Part shown: positions 8,559 to 17,168 of the stretch, piece after piece | How positions within the stretch are numbered: the first letter of the stretch is position 1 | How the letters are laid out: every line of letters starts with the position of its first letter | Assembly: GCA_910584875.1 (NCBI GenBank) | Contig: CAJUDA010000008.1 | Coordinates: 53,486-117,485, forward strand | DNA from: an uncultured Eubacterium sp. | GTDB lineage: Bacteria > Bacillota > Clostridia > Lachnospirales > Lachnospiraceae | Reading direction: 5' to 3' | Length of the DNA stretch: 64,000 nt | The notes under the pieces: generated by a model | Database searches by the model: none | What the model was told of the DNA's origin: nothing | Seen by the model: the letters and a program-made list of their open reading frames with translations, nothing else | Translations under genes and position numbers: made by a program

Positions 8559-9558
8559 TATTTATTATGGCGGACGGGGTCTGATCGATGACCCGACGAT
8601 CTTCGTGATGGAGAGGATCACAAAAGTGCTTGAGGAATTGCGGGTAACGGTGGAAAGATACAATTTATATGAAGAAAAAAGTAATATTGCTGTTTTGCCA
8701 AAAACTCTGAAAGAGGCAGACGGTGTGATACTGGCGGCCTCGGTGGAATGGCTTGGTATCGGCGGTTATCTTCAGCAGTTTCTGGACTCGTGCTGGCTGT
8801 ATGGAGACAAGGAAAAGATTGCCCATATTTATATGCTGCCGGTTGTGATGGCTACGACTTATGGAGAGCGGGAAGCAGAATACAACCTTATCCATGCCTG
8901 GGAGATGCTGGGTGGTGTTCCGAGCGAGGGATTGTGTGCCTATGTGGACAATCATGTAGAATTTGAGACAAATGCGGAATATAATTTAATGATCGAGAAA
9001 AAGACGGAGAATTTTTACCGGACGATCTCAAAGAAAATGACGGCATTTCCAAACAGCAGTATGCAGGTTAAGAAGAAAGTTCTGAGAGGCAGTACGCTGT
9101 CGCTGACGCCACAGGAAAGTGAACAGCTTTCCGCTTATGTATCCAATGATAATTATGTCAGGAAACAGAAAGAGGATATTGAGGAACTGGCGAGTCTGTT
9201 TAAGGGTATGCTTGGCGAAAAAGAGCCACCGGATGATTATATCCGGATTCTGAGAGAGAATTTTAATCCTTTGGATGGATTAAAGGCGATCTTCCGGATT
9301 GATGTAAAGGACGAGGCGGCCTCTCTTATCATTGATATTAATGAAAATGAAATGAATTGTTACTGGGGGAGTGCGGAGCATGCTGATGTGACGGCAAGAG
9401 TAGAAAGTGCGGTGTTCTTAGATATTCTCCATGGCGGCAGGACATTCCAGAGTGCTTTTATGTCGGGAGATTTGTCTGCACAGGGAAACTTTAAGATATT
9501 GAGAAATTTTGATACGATGTTCCGTTTCCCCGCGGAAGACAGGGAAAATGAAATATAA
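8548..9558 (+). CDS. Flavodoxin-like plus SCP2 sterol-carrier-like protein
   Basis: 336 aa. Residues 1-165 look like an NAD(P)H-oxidoreductase/flavodoxin fold, with ADGVILAASVEWLGIGGYLQ placed where FMN-reductase-type proteins contact the cofactor. Residues about 235-330 match the SCP2 lipid-carrier pattern, including SAFMSGDLSAQGNFKIL. The pairing occurs in Clostridia, but no substrate is established. It overlaps the rhomboid gene, and the HIT gene follows 34 bases later. The cofactor-binding role is inference. Confidence 0.65.
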   Translation: MRVNIYYGGRGLIDDPTIFVMERITKVLEELRVTVERYNLYEEKSNIAVLPKTLKEADGVILAASVEWLGIGGYLQQFLDSCWLYGDKEKIAHIYMLPVVMATTYGEREAEYNLIHAWEMLGGVPSEGLCAYVDNHVEFETNAEYNLMIEKKTENFYRTISKKMTAFPNSSMQVKKKVLRGSTLSLTPQESEQLSAYVSNDNYVRKQKEDIEELASLFKGMLGEKEPPDDYIRILRENFNPLDGLKAIFRIDVKDEAASLIIDINENEMNCYWGSAEHADVTARVESAVFLDILHGGRTFQSAFMSGDLSAQGNFKILRNFDTMFRFPAEDRENEI

Positions 9559-9592
9559 AGCCGTTACGATGCGGCAGAAAGAGAGGCAAAAC

Positions 9593-10006
9593 ATGAGAGA
9601 CCCAAATTGTATTTTCTGTAAGATCATCGGAGAGGAGATACCGTCGACGGTAGTGTACGAAGATCAATGGTTCCGGGCGATCCTGGATGTCAGCCCGGCA
9701 GCGAGGGGACATGTTATTATCCTGACAAAGAACCACGTACCCAATCTTTATGATCTGCCGGAGGAAGAGGCATCCCGTATCATGATCGTGGCAAAGAGGA
9801 TAGCCTGTGCGCTAAAAAAAGCATATCATTGTGACGGAGTCAATATATTGCAGAACAATGGAGAGGCCGCCGGACAGACAGTGTTTCATTTCCATGTACA
9901 TGTGATACCAAGATTCAGAGATGATTCGATCAATATCAAATGGGAACCAGGCAGTATGCCGGAGGATCCTGCTGTTATTGCTGATGAGATCCGGGCAAAT
10001 ATGTAA
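9593..10006 (+). CDS. HIT family nucleotide-binding protein
   Basis: 137 aa. CIFCKIIGEEIPS at the N-terminus is the standard HIT opening with a Zn-binding CxxC, and HFHVHVIPR is the histidine triad (HxHxH). HIT proteins hydrolyse nucleoside phosphoramidates or dinucleoside polyphosphates in the cytosol. ATG 9593 gives the family's usual length; an upstream in-frame start at 9509 would add an unrelated tail overlapping the preceding gene. It sits 8 bases before murG. Confidence 0.92.
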   Translation: MRDPNCIFCKIIGEEIPSTVVYEDQWFRAILDVSPAARGHVIILTKNHVPNLYDLPEEEASRIMIVAKRIACALKKAYHCDGVNILQNNGEAAGQTVFHFHVHVIPRFRDDSINIKWEPGSMPEDPAVIADEIRANM

Positions 10007-10014
10007 AGGGAGGG

Positions 10015-11106
10015 ATGACCGTGAAACGTATTATACTGACTGGTGGAGGCACGGCGGGGCATGTCACCCCTAATATTGCGCTGATCCCTGAGCTGCAGAA
10101 ACGTGGTTATGAGATTTATTATATTGGTTCTAAGACGGGGATAGAAAAAGAATTGATCGCTAATTTTGATATTCCGTATTATGGGATCTCTTCTGGTAAA
10201 CTGCGTCGCTATTTTGATATAAAAAATTTTACAGATCCATTTCGGATTCTGAAAGGGTATGCTGAGGCGGATAAACTGATCCGGAAGATTCAGCCCGATG
10301 TTGTTTTTTCCAAAGGTGGTTTTGTGACTGTGCCGGTAGTAAAGGCGGCAAAACGACGCCGCGTTCCCTGTGTCCTGCATGAATCGGATATTTCCCCGGG
10401 ACTGGCGAACCGCCTTTGTCTTTCTTCGGCGACGATGATCTGTGTCAATTTTCCAGAGACGCTGGAGCATCTTCCGAAGGAAAAGGCATTTCTTACCGGG
10501 TCACCAATCCGCGGGGAGCTTTTTTCCGGTAACCGTCTGACGGGTCTGGACTTTTGCGGATTTACAGCAGAAAAGCCGGTTATCCTTGTGATCGGAGGCA
10601 GTCTGGGTTCTGTCCGGGTAAATGAGGCGGTGCGGGAGATCCTTCCGCAGCTGCTGGAGCGGTATCAGGTCATACATCTCTGTGGGAAGGACAAAGTGGA
10701 TGAATCACTGGAAGGAATGGAGGGCTATGTCCAGTATGAGTACATCCAGAAAGAGCTTTGTGACCTTCTGGACGCTGCCGATATCGTGATCTCCCGGGCC
10801 GGTGCCAATGCGATCTGTGAGCTTCTGGCGCTGCATAAGCCCAACATTCTTATCCCGCTTTCCAGAGAGGCAAGCCGTGGTGATCAGATTCTGAATGCAG
10901 ATTCGTTCGAAAAGCAGGGCTTTAGTTATGTTATCCGGGAAGAAGATCTGACGAGTGAACGTCTTCTGGATGCAGTATTTGAGGTAGATGAGAAGAAGAG
11001 GGTTTACCGGGATGCCATGGCAGCGAGCAATCAGCAGAATGCTGTTATCATGGTGGCGGATATTATCGATAAGGCGGCTTTTCCGGCGGAGGATGACGAA
11101 GACTGA
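10015..11106 (+). CDS. murG: UDP-GlcNAc:undecaprenyl-PP-MurNAc-pentapeptide GlcNAc transferase
   Basis: 363 aa GT28 glycosyltransferase that converts lipid I to lipid II at the inner face of the membrane. The N-terminal glycine-rich loop TGGGTAGHVTPN is diagnostic. VVFSKGGFVTVPV, HESDISPGLANRL and the C-terminal UDP-GlcNAc site around SRAGANAICELLAL are all present. Length is normal. GGGAGG precedes ATG 10015. It is the last gene of the rhomboid-SCP2-HIT-murG run. Confidence 0.96.
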   Translation: MTVKRIILTGGGTAGHVTPNIALIPELQKRGYEIYYIGSKTGIEKELIANFDIPYYGISSGKLRRYFDIKNFTDPFRILKGYAEADKLIRKIQPDVVFSKGGFVTVPVVKAAKRRRVPCVLHESDISPGLANRLCLSSATMICVNFPETLEHLPKEKAFLTGSPIRGELFSGNRLTGLDFCGFTAEKPVILVIGGSLGSVRVNEAVREILPQLLERYQVIHLCGKDKVDESLEGMEGYVQYEYIQKELCDLLDAADIVISRAGANAICELLALHKPNILIPLSREASRGDQILNADSFEKQGFSYVIREEDLTSERLLDAVFEVDEKKRVYRDAMAASNQQNAVIMVADIIDKAAFPAEDDED

Positions 11107-11214
11107 CATGGATTGTCGAATCATGACATACGGTTTTAGCAGGAAATGGACAGGCATGCTAGGCAAAGATGCATAAGGTTGCTATACTAGATTCCAAAAA
11201 AGGGGGAATCTGGT

Positions 11215-11913
11215 ATGACAGAGTTTATAAGACAGTATGGAGCAGTTTATGTGACCGCCTTCCTCTGCATCATGGAAATTCTGGAGAAGGGGATGCTGGC
11301 ACACACATACAAAAGATTGATCCGTGCGGCGTCAGACATGGGGCGATCGGAGCATCGGCTGATGAAATCACTGCGCATGAAATTTGATACCTGTTATCAG
11401 TTAAAGATCGGAGTAACGGATGTAGAAGTTTTTGTAGAAAAATATTTACAGCATTACCGGGTCTTCGGGCTGCGTCTGAGGACATGGGAAACAATGGGGA
11501 ATCTGTTGATGCTGCTCTCCATTCTCACGGGACTGGGAGGGGCTGTGGCTGCTATGGCACTGGGGCTGGACAGAAATCTGGTGTTCGTCAGCCTGTTTAC
11601 CGGTATCTTTGGCAATGGTCTGATCCTTGTGTTTGACTGTTTATACGAGATTCCGGACAAAAGGAATCTTTTGCGGATCGATATTTTAGATTTTCTGGAA
11701 AATGTTTATAAACCGCGTCTCGAAAATGAGACATTCCATGCACAGATGGTGGAAGAGTATCAAAAGGAGTATTTTAAGGACGATCCGGAGCGGACGGACA
11801 AGGTGGTAAATCTCCCAGCAAGGGATCCATTGAAGCAGAAAGAACCGGCGATGGAGTTTACGGAAGAGGAAGAGGAAGTCATCCTTGATGTGATTAGGGA
11901 ATATATGGGATAG
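11215..11913 (+). CDS. Uncharacterised two-helix membrane protein
   Basis: 232 aa, not assigned to a family. The N-terminus has a short hydrophobic segment (YGAVYVTAFLCIMEIL). A strong helical hairpin lies at about residues 95-145 (LLMLLSILTGLGGAVAAMAL and VFVSLFTGIFGNGLILVF). The C-terminal third is highly acidic with EEEEEVILD. GGGGG lies 10 bases before ATG 11215. It sits between murG and pgi, with its own 108-base upstream gap. Function unknown. Confidence 0.6.
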   Translation: MTEFIRQYGAVYVTAFLCIMEILEKGMLAHTYKRLIRAASDMGRSEHRLMKSLRMKFDTCYQLKIGVTDVEVFVEKYLQHYRVFGLRLRTWETMGNLLMLLSILTGLGGAVAAMALGLDRNLVFVSLFTGIFGNGLILVFDCLYEIPDKRNLLRIDILDFLENVYKPRLENETFHAQMVEEYQKEYFKDDPERTDKVVNLPARDPLKQKEPAMEFTEEEEEVILDVIREYMG

Positions 11914-11916
11914 AGG

Positions 11917-11946
11917 TTGACAGATACTTTTGGAAAATAGTATAAT
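11917..11946 (+). promoter_or_regulatory. Consensus promoter for pgi
   Basis: TTGACA (11917-11922), an 18-base spacer and TATAAT (11941-11946) begin 3 bases after the preceding stop codon and lie 45 bases before the pgi start. Confidence 0.85.
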
Positions 11947-11991
11947 TTAGTCAGGATTTATGTTACTAATTACATATAGGAGGATGGAAAA

Positions 11992-13347
11992 ATGGAGAAG
12001 CATGTTACATTTGACTATTCGCTTGCTTCTGGATTTATCCGTGATGACGAGATCAAATCCATGGAGGCAGCGGTAGCAGCAGCAAAAGAAACGCTGGAAG
12101 GACGCAAGGGTGCTGGAAATGATTTTCTCGGGTGGATCGATCTGCCGGTTGACTATGACAAAGAAGAGTTCTCCCGGATCCAGAAGGCGGCACAAAAGAT
12201 TCAGTCTGATTCGGATGTACTGATCGTGATCGGTATCGGCGGTTCTTATCTGGGGGCACGCGCTGCGATCGAATTTTTGCGCCACTGTTTCTACAACAGC
12301 GTGGACAAGTCTGTTCGCAGGACACCTGAGATTTATTATGCCGGTAACAGCATCAGCGGTACTTATCTGTCCCAGCTCATTGAGACCATCGGGGACAGGG
12401 ATTTTTCTGTGAATGTCATCAGTAAATCAGGAACGACGACAGAACCTGCCATTGCATTCCGTGTGTTTAAGGAGATGCTGGAAAATAAGTACGGAAAAGA
12501 AGAGGCGGCAAAGAGGATATACGCTACGACAGATAAAGCAAGAGGGGCATTAAAGAGTCTGTCTGCAGAAGAGGGCTATGAGACCTTTGTTGTGCCGGAT
12601 GATGTCGGTGGCAGATTCTCTGTTCTGACGGCAGTTGGACTTCTGCCGATAGCGGCAAGCGGCGCCGATATCACTAAATTGATGGAGGGTGCCCAGAGCA
12701 TGAGAAAGCTGTGCCTGGAGACCCCGATCGAGAAAAATGATTCTGTCCTGTATGCAACGGTGCGCAATATCCTGCACCAGAAGGGCAAGGACGTGGAGGT
12801 GCTGGCAAACTATGAGCCAATCCTGCACTATGTGGCAGAGTGGTGGAAACAGCTTTACGGCGAGAGCGAAGGAAAGGACCAGAAGGGTATTTTCCCGGCC
12901 TCTGTTGATCTGACCACGGATCTTCATTCTATGGGGCAGTTTATACAGGATGGATCCCGTATCATGTATGAGACTGTGATGGAACTGGAAAAGCCGGCGC
13001 TGGATGTCACGCTGAAAGAAGAGGATAAAGATCTGGACGGACTGAATTATCTGGCAGGACGGACGATGGATTTTATCAACAAGAATGCCATGAAGGGGAC
13101 CCAGCTGGCTCATACAGATGGTAACGTACCGAATCTTGTGATCCGCATACCGGAACAGAATGAGTTTTACCTTGGTGAGTTGTTTTACTTCTTTGAGTAC
13201 GCCTGTGGTATCAGCGGTTATATTCTTGGAGTAAATCCGTTTAACCAGCCGGGAGTGGAGAGCTATAAAAAGAACATGTTTGCTCTGCTTGGCAAGCCAG
13301 GATTTGAAGATCTGGGGAAGGAACTTCAGGCGAGATTGAATGGATAA
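11992..13347 (+). CDS. pgi: Glucose-6-phosphate isomerase
   Basis: 451 aa cytosolic enzyme interconverting glucose-6-phosphate and fructose-6-phosphate. Family segments seen include GIGGSYLGARAAIEFL, VISKSGTTTEPAIAFR (phosphate loop), GGRFSVLTAVGLLP and the C-terminal GVNPFNQPGVESYK. The length is that of the compact Gram-positive type. GGAGG precedes ATG 11992. The gene is monocistronic, between a consensus promoter and a strong terminator. Confidence 0.97.
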   Translation: MEKHVTFDYSLASGFIRDDEIKSMEAAVAAAKETLEGRKGAGNDFLGWIDLPVDYDKEEFSRIQKAAQKIQSDSDVLIVIGIGGSYLGARAAIEFLRHCFYNSVDKSVRRTPEIYYAGNSISGTYLSQLIETIGDRDFSVNVISKSGTTTEPAIAFRVFKEMLENKYGKEEAAKRIYATTDKARGALKSLSAEEGYETFVVPDDVGGRFSVLTAVGLLPIAASGADITKLMEGAQSMRKLCLETPIEKNDSVLYATVRNILHQKGKDVEVLANYEPILHYVAEWWKQLYGESEGKDQKGIFPASVDLTTDLHSMGQFIQDGSRIMYETVMELEKPALDVTLKEEDKDLDGLNYLAGRTMDFINKNAMKGTQLAHTDGNVPNLVIRIPEQNEFYLGELFYFFEYACGISGYILGVNPFNQPGVESYKKNMFALLGKPGFEDLGKELQARLNG

Positions 13348-13353
13348 AAAAAG

Positions 13354-13396
13354 TTGCACAAAAAACTGCCCGTAAGGGCGGTTTTTTTTGTGCAAA
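13354..13396 (+). terminator. Intrinsic terminator after pgi
   Basis: ACTGCCC-GTAA-GGGCGGT is the GC-rich stem, followed by eight T. The outer TTGCACAAAAAA and TTTTTTTTGTGCAA also pair, giving a long hairpin. Confidence 0.9.
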
Positions 13397-13435
13397 ATAA
13401 AGTGCCTAATTCCGAGTAACAGGAACTATAGCTCC

Positions 13436-13464
13436 TTCAAACTTAGCTGTTTTTACGTTATAAT
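13436..13464 (+). promoter_or_regulatory. Probable promoter for the LytTR gene
   Basis: TTCAAA (13436-13441), a 17-base spacer and perfect TATAAT (13459-13464) lie 46 bases before the LytTR gene start. Confidence 0.65.
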
Positions 13465-13509
13465 AACAGAAATATATATAAAAAGGGTACTTTGGAGGAA
13501 GGTGTAAGC

Positions 13510-14424
13510 ATGATAGAAGAAAATAAAAGAGGCAATGAAATCATAGTAAATGACGGAAAATACCAGAGATGTGTGGATCTGGAGGACATTTCCCATATAT
13601 CGATCGTAAAACACGGCTGTAAATTACATATGACGGATGGAGGCAGCTGGTTTTTGAAAAAGATCCTGGATGAAGTCTACAGTCAGGTCAGAGATTATGA
13701 TTTTACATATGCACACAGCAGCTATATTGTTAATTTGTGGCATGTTACGTCTATCGATGAAGAGGAAGAACTGCTTACACTGGATACAGGGGAGCAATTG
13801 GGGATTTCCCGTTCCAAACGGGACGGATTAGTGCAGGAATGGATCCAGGTCCAGGAGGATAGAAGGGACAGGAGAAAAAAGAGAGAACAGGATTATTATA
13901 AGCTGGAGGAAATCCATCAGCGTTACAGCGATACTCTTCAGGAACTGGAGAAGGATGTAAGAGTGATCCATAAGCTGGTGGAGCACTTTGGCGAGATGCA
14001 GAAGGTGCTGGAAGAGGTGGGAGTATCGGTAGTGGGAAAGTACACAAATTATTTCAGGATCGATATCATACTGGATACTTATAAGGAAAAGGCGGATGAA
14101 CGTGGTATTTCCATGGAGATTGATGTGTCGAGAGAATTTCTGCTGCTGGAGGAGGTACGGTCGGCTGCCGCTGTCATGCTGGACAGGATACTGGAGTATT
14201 TCATGATGCTGACAGAACGCTGTAAGCATCCGGGTATCCATGTTACGATGAAAAGGAACAGGAAGCAGTATTGTTCCGTGATCATCGTAGAAGGCAATTA
14301 TGAAGGGAAAATAGTTTTAGAAAATATTTCCGGCTTCCAGGAGAAGATGCAAAGCTATGCAGAGTGTTTTCAACTGGACTTCAAGAGCGAAAAAATTGTC
14401 GCTACACTAAAACTTCCTTACTAA
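13510..14424 (+). CDS. LytTR-domain regulator with degenerate GHKL-like C-terminus
   Basis: 304 aa. Residues about 20-105 match a LytTR DNA-binding domain: YDFTYAHSSYIVNLWHVTSI followed by GEQLGISRSKRDG. A charged coiled coil (about 108-165) follows, then a domain resembling the dimerisation and GHKL region of AgrC-type kinases (YFRIDIILDTYKEKADERGI). No N-box or DxGxG ATP motif is visible. This order, with DNA binding first and no receiver domain, differs from AgrA-type regulators. ATG 13510 is preceded by GGAGGAAGG. Its stop lies just upstream of LytTR-like boxes ahead of the protease island, so it probably controls that island. Confidence 0.75.
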   Translation: MIEENKRGNEIIVNDGKYQRCVDLEDISHISIVKHGCKLHMTDGGSWFLKKILDEVYSQVRDYDFTYAHSSYIVNLWHVTSIDEEEELLTLDTGEQLGISRSKRDGLVQEWIQVQEDRRDRRKKREQDYYKLEEIHQRYSDTLQELEKDVRVIHKLVEHFGEMQKVLEEVGVSVVGKYTNYFRIDIILDTYKEKADERGISMEIDVSREFLLLEEVRSAAAVMLDRILEYFMMLTERCKHPGIHVTMKRNRKQYCSVIIVEGNYEGKIVLENISGFQEKMQSYAECFQLDFKSEKIVATLKLPY

Positions 14425-14430
14425 AGTTTT

Positions 14431-14510
14431 TTAAAAAATGGGCAAATTGGCACGAAAATCATGAAATTTGAACCAAATTTGCCAAAAATTTACCAATATT
14501 GCCACTATTA
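14431..14510 (+). promoter_or_regulatory. LytTR-like operator array, copy 1
   Basis: Two direct boxes, ACCAAATTTGCCA (from 14472) and ACCAATATTGCCA (from 14492), start exactly 20 bp apart. An inverted box GGCAAATTGG begins at 14441. The second direct box starts 29 bases before the -35 element. LytTR regulators bind paired direct repeats about two helical turns apart. The same layout recurs at 38948-39012. Confidence 0.65.
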
Positions 14511-14520
14511 GAGATCTCTA

Positions 14521-14549
14521 TTGTAGAGGGGGCGGCAGAATGGTAAAAT
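14521..14549 (+). promoter_or_regulatory. Probable promoter of the protease/ACP island
   Basis: TTGTAG (14521-14526), a 17-base spacer and TAAAAT (14544-14549). Both hexamers are imperfect, consistent with an activator-dependent promoter. Confidence 0.55.
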
Positions 14550-14589
14550 AGAGTTAATAAATGGAAATGACAAGAGGGGGTGGAGAGAT

Positions 14590-14784
14590 ATGAATATGAT
14601 AGAACTATGTTTTTTAGCATGTATTGTGGCAGGAGGGGTTTTCTTTTCGGTTTTACAGGTGTATTTGATGAGCTCAGTAAAAGGATACCGGCATGTTTTT
14701 ATATTGCCGGTTATTTTTTGCTGTATTGCCTGTAGTAACAACATGGATCACGGTTATGAAATGAAAAAGGAGGGGACATTATGA
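14590..14784 (+). CDS. Small two-helix membrane protein, first gene of the island
   Basis: 64 aa with two hydrophobic stretches (about 4-27 and 35-48, the latter with FCCIACS) and a hydrophilic tail. ATG 14590 follows a purine-rich GGGGGTGGAGAG sequence. The stop overlaps the protease start as ATGA (14781-14784), so the two are probably translated together. It is not recognised as a known family. It lacks the Cys-containing core and acidic tail of AgrD peptides. A membrane partner of the protease is possible. Confidence 0.5.
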   Translation: MNMIELCFLACIVAGGVFFSVLQVYLMSSVKGYRHVFILPVIFCCIACSNNMDHGYEMKKEGTL

Positions 14785-17149
14785 AAACATCGAAAAAGGT
14801 CTGGAGCGTAATAACGATATTTGTGATATTACTGTCATTTGCGAAACCGGCAGCATATGCTAAGGAAGAGAAGCCAGCGGCAAAAAAGCAAAATACCTGA
14901 TCCAGACAGAGGATGCGTCCGGTTACAACAAAATAAAAAATGAATTCCGCAGTAAGAAAAAGCTTTATGTCAATCACAAGGATTCGGATGAAGAATATCT
15001 GAGAGACCCCCGGTCTGTTGTGGCGGAGCTGACAAAGGAGGAAGCGGCATCCTTTGCCGGGGAGGAGGGAGTGACGGTAGAACGGGATTATCCGGTGAAA
15101 GCAGACAGTACGGATTCGGGGGAAGCCGTGCCGGAAGTTACGGAATATGTCCCTGTGGAGGTCCCGTCAAAGCAAAAACAGGAAGAGGAATACACCGATA
15201 AACCGGAGGAATTTGTACCTTGCAAAAAAGTGACCGATCCAAAGAAAAAGGATGAGGTCGTGCCATGGAACATCGCCTGTGTCGCCGGGACGCCCAGTCA
15301 GAATAAGTATCGTGGCAGACACGTCAGAGTGGCGGTCATGGATTCGGGCATAGATCCGCATGATGAGCTGAATACAAAAGGATGGGTTGATTTTTCCGAC
15401 AGGGTAAACGGTTATAAGCCAACGGATAACAGCGGTCATGGGACATCAATGGCCGGCGTGATCGCGGCGCGGATAAACGGGATCGGCTTTGAAGGCATCG
15501 CGGATGAGGCGGAGCTGTATTCAGTGAAAATATTTAACAGGGAAAATACGGCTTCAGTAAGTACCGTGGTCAAAGCGATCGAATGGTGTATCGCAAACGA
15601 TATTGATATCATCAATATGAGTTTCGGTATGGCACAACATTCATCGATCCTTGCCAAAGAGATCAAAAAAGCGTACGACCGGGGAATACTGATGATCGGG
15701 GCGGCAGGAAATGACGCCGGTGATATCCAGTATCCCGCCGCTTATCCGGAAGTGATCTCAGTGGGAAGCATCGATCCCAATCTGAACGCATCGGATTTTT
15801 CAGAAAATAAAAAAGTGGATCTGGTGGCGCCGGGAGAGGAAGCGCAGACCACGGCATATCTTGGCGCATATGGTATCGCGGAGGGCACCAGCATCGCCAC
15901 AGCGCATGTCACAGGGGTTGCCGCGGCGGTCAAAAGCGCGAGACGGAAAGCGGGGAATGAGGAGCTGCGGGAGGCGCTCTGTTCTTCTGCGGTGGTTCTA
16001 AAGGATAAAAGCCGTCTGGTAAATTATCAGGCAGCCGTCGCCGCGATCAGACAGGTACACCGGTTACCAGCCTCTGTTTCTGAGTTGAGAGGGATCACGT
16101 CAGAAAAGGCAGAGGACAAAGAATCCTATGTCGCCGGATCATGGACGGCGCTTAAATGGCTGGATGGAAGCAACACCGGTCACGAGGCGATGGTCAATGC
16201 CATGGACTTTACCAGCTCCTGTCTGCGTCCGAATACGGTGACCGAAGGAATCCATAATAAATGGATCGTCGCCCGTGCCGCCCGCCAGACAGATTGGATC
16301 AAGCAGTTAAGTGCGGGAGATGATACAAAACGGGATGCGAACGGTGCCGTTGTTACGAAAGGGGGAACTACCATGCTGTCTCCCTATCATGCCAAGAGCC
16401 AGTACGCCTTTAGCGAAGTGCTGAGCCATCTGCAGTTTTTGTATGAGCTGGCAAGGAGGCGTCTGATCCTGCGGAGCAACTTGGAGATGAATGCGGCGAA
16501 TTATAAGGGGGATACCTATTATGGCGTATCGATCCCGCTGCGGACAAAAAAGAGGATCATCGAGGATCTCAATGTGTTGTATAAAGATCTGGAAATATAT
16601 TTTAAGGCAGATTCAATTAACATGAACACTGTAATGGCAAAGGGGTTTATGATCCTTGGGGTATTCCTCCATCTGGTGCAGGATATCCAGGCGCACCGGG
16701 CGGTGGTCAATCCGAACATGGTGTTCCGCAGTTCCCAGACACCGGATTATTATAGCACGGATACGATGGGGGAAACGATAAGTGACAGCCGGATCAATGG
16801 ATCGAACCTATTGAATGCAGCGACCGGATCTTACCTCTTCCGGATATTTAAGGAAAAGGGACCGATGCCAATCATACGTTTGAAAGATTTTTTGAAGAAG
16901 GATAATGAAAACAAAATAAGAAAATGTATGGTTACTGTAGACGGAAAAACATATCAGTGTTTTGCATCAGAGGCCTATGAGGACAATCCGTATTTTTATC
17001 GGAGACGGTACAGTACGGCACAACAATTTTCGGTCCGATATGTAAACCGTATGATCTCTGATTCTGGTAACACCAGTACCCAGTTAAACAATTATTTCAG
17101 AAGTGCCGATGTGCCAATCTATGAAAAGAAATGCACTAAATTCAAATAA
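14781..17149 (+). CDS. Secreted S8 protease with PLC-like tail, joined by -1 frameshift
   Basis: ATG 14781 opens a signal peptide (IFVILLSFAKPAAYA) but stops at TGA 14898. The remainder is in the -1 frame from 14888 to 17149, with no credible start of its own before GTG 15020. The junction is A_AAA_AAG at 14882-14888, the E. coli dnaX-type slippery heptamer in the correct phase. The joined protein is about 789 aa. It has an I9-like propeptide (KYLIQTED...), an S8 catalytic Asp (VAVMDSGID, codon 15341), His (NSGHGTSMAG, 15437) and Ser (EGTSIATAHVTG, 15890). The roughly 380-residue tail contains GVFLHLVQDIQAHRAV, similar to the HxxxD...H helix of zinc phospholipase C/S1-P1 proteins. Pseudogene or base-call error remain possible. 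Confidence 0.7.
14882..14888 (+). other. Candidate -1 frameshift slippery site
   Basis: The zero frame reads GCA AAA AAG, giving X XXY YYZ as A AAA AAG. AAGGAAGAG lies about 10-18 bases upstream and could act as a stimulatory ribosome-binding sequence, as in dnaX. No strong downstream hairpin was found by eye. Confidence 0.5.
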
Positions 17150-17168
17150 ATGAGGGAGGATTTTGTTT

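Noticed and set aside
12550..13395. Long minus-strand open frame (281 codons) antisense to pgi
   Set aside because: It lies wholly opposite a clear pgi gene, has no recognisable motif and its composition mirrors the sense codons.
14590..14784. AgrD-like autoinducer peptide
   Set aside because: The LytTR gene next door prompted the idea, but the protein lacks the amphipathic leader, Cys-centred ring and acidic tail, and there is no AgrB.
14781..17149. Plain pseudogene call for the first S8 protease
   Set aside because: All catalytic residues, propeptide and the rest of the frame are intact; only one break exists, at a canonical slippery heptamer. It is kept as a possibility but not the first choice.
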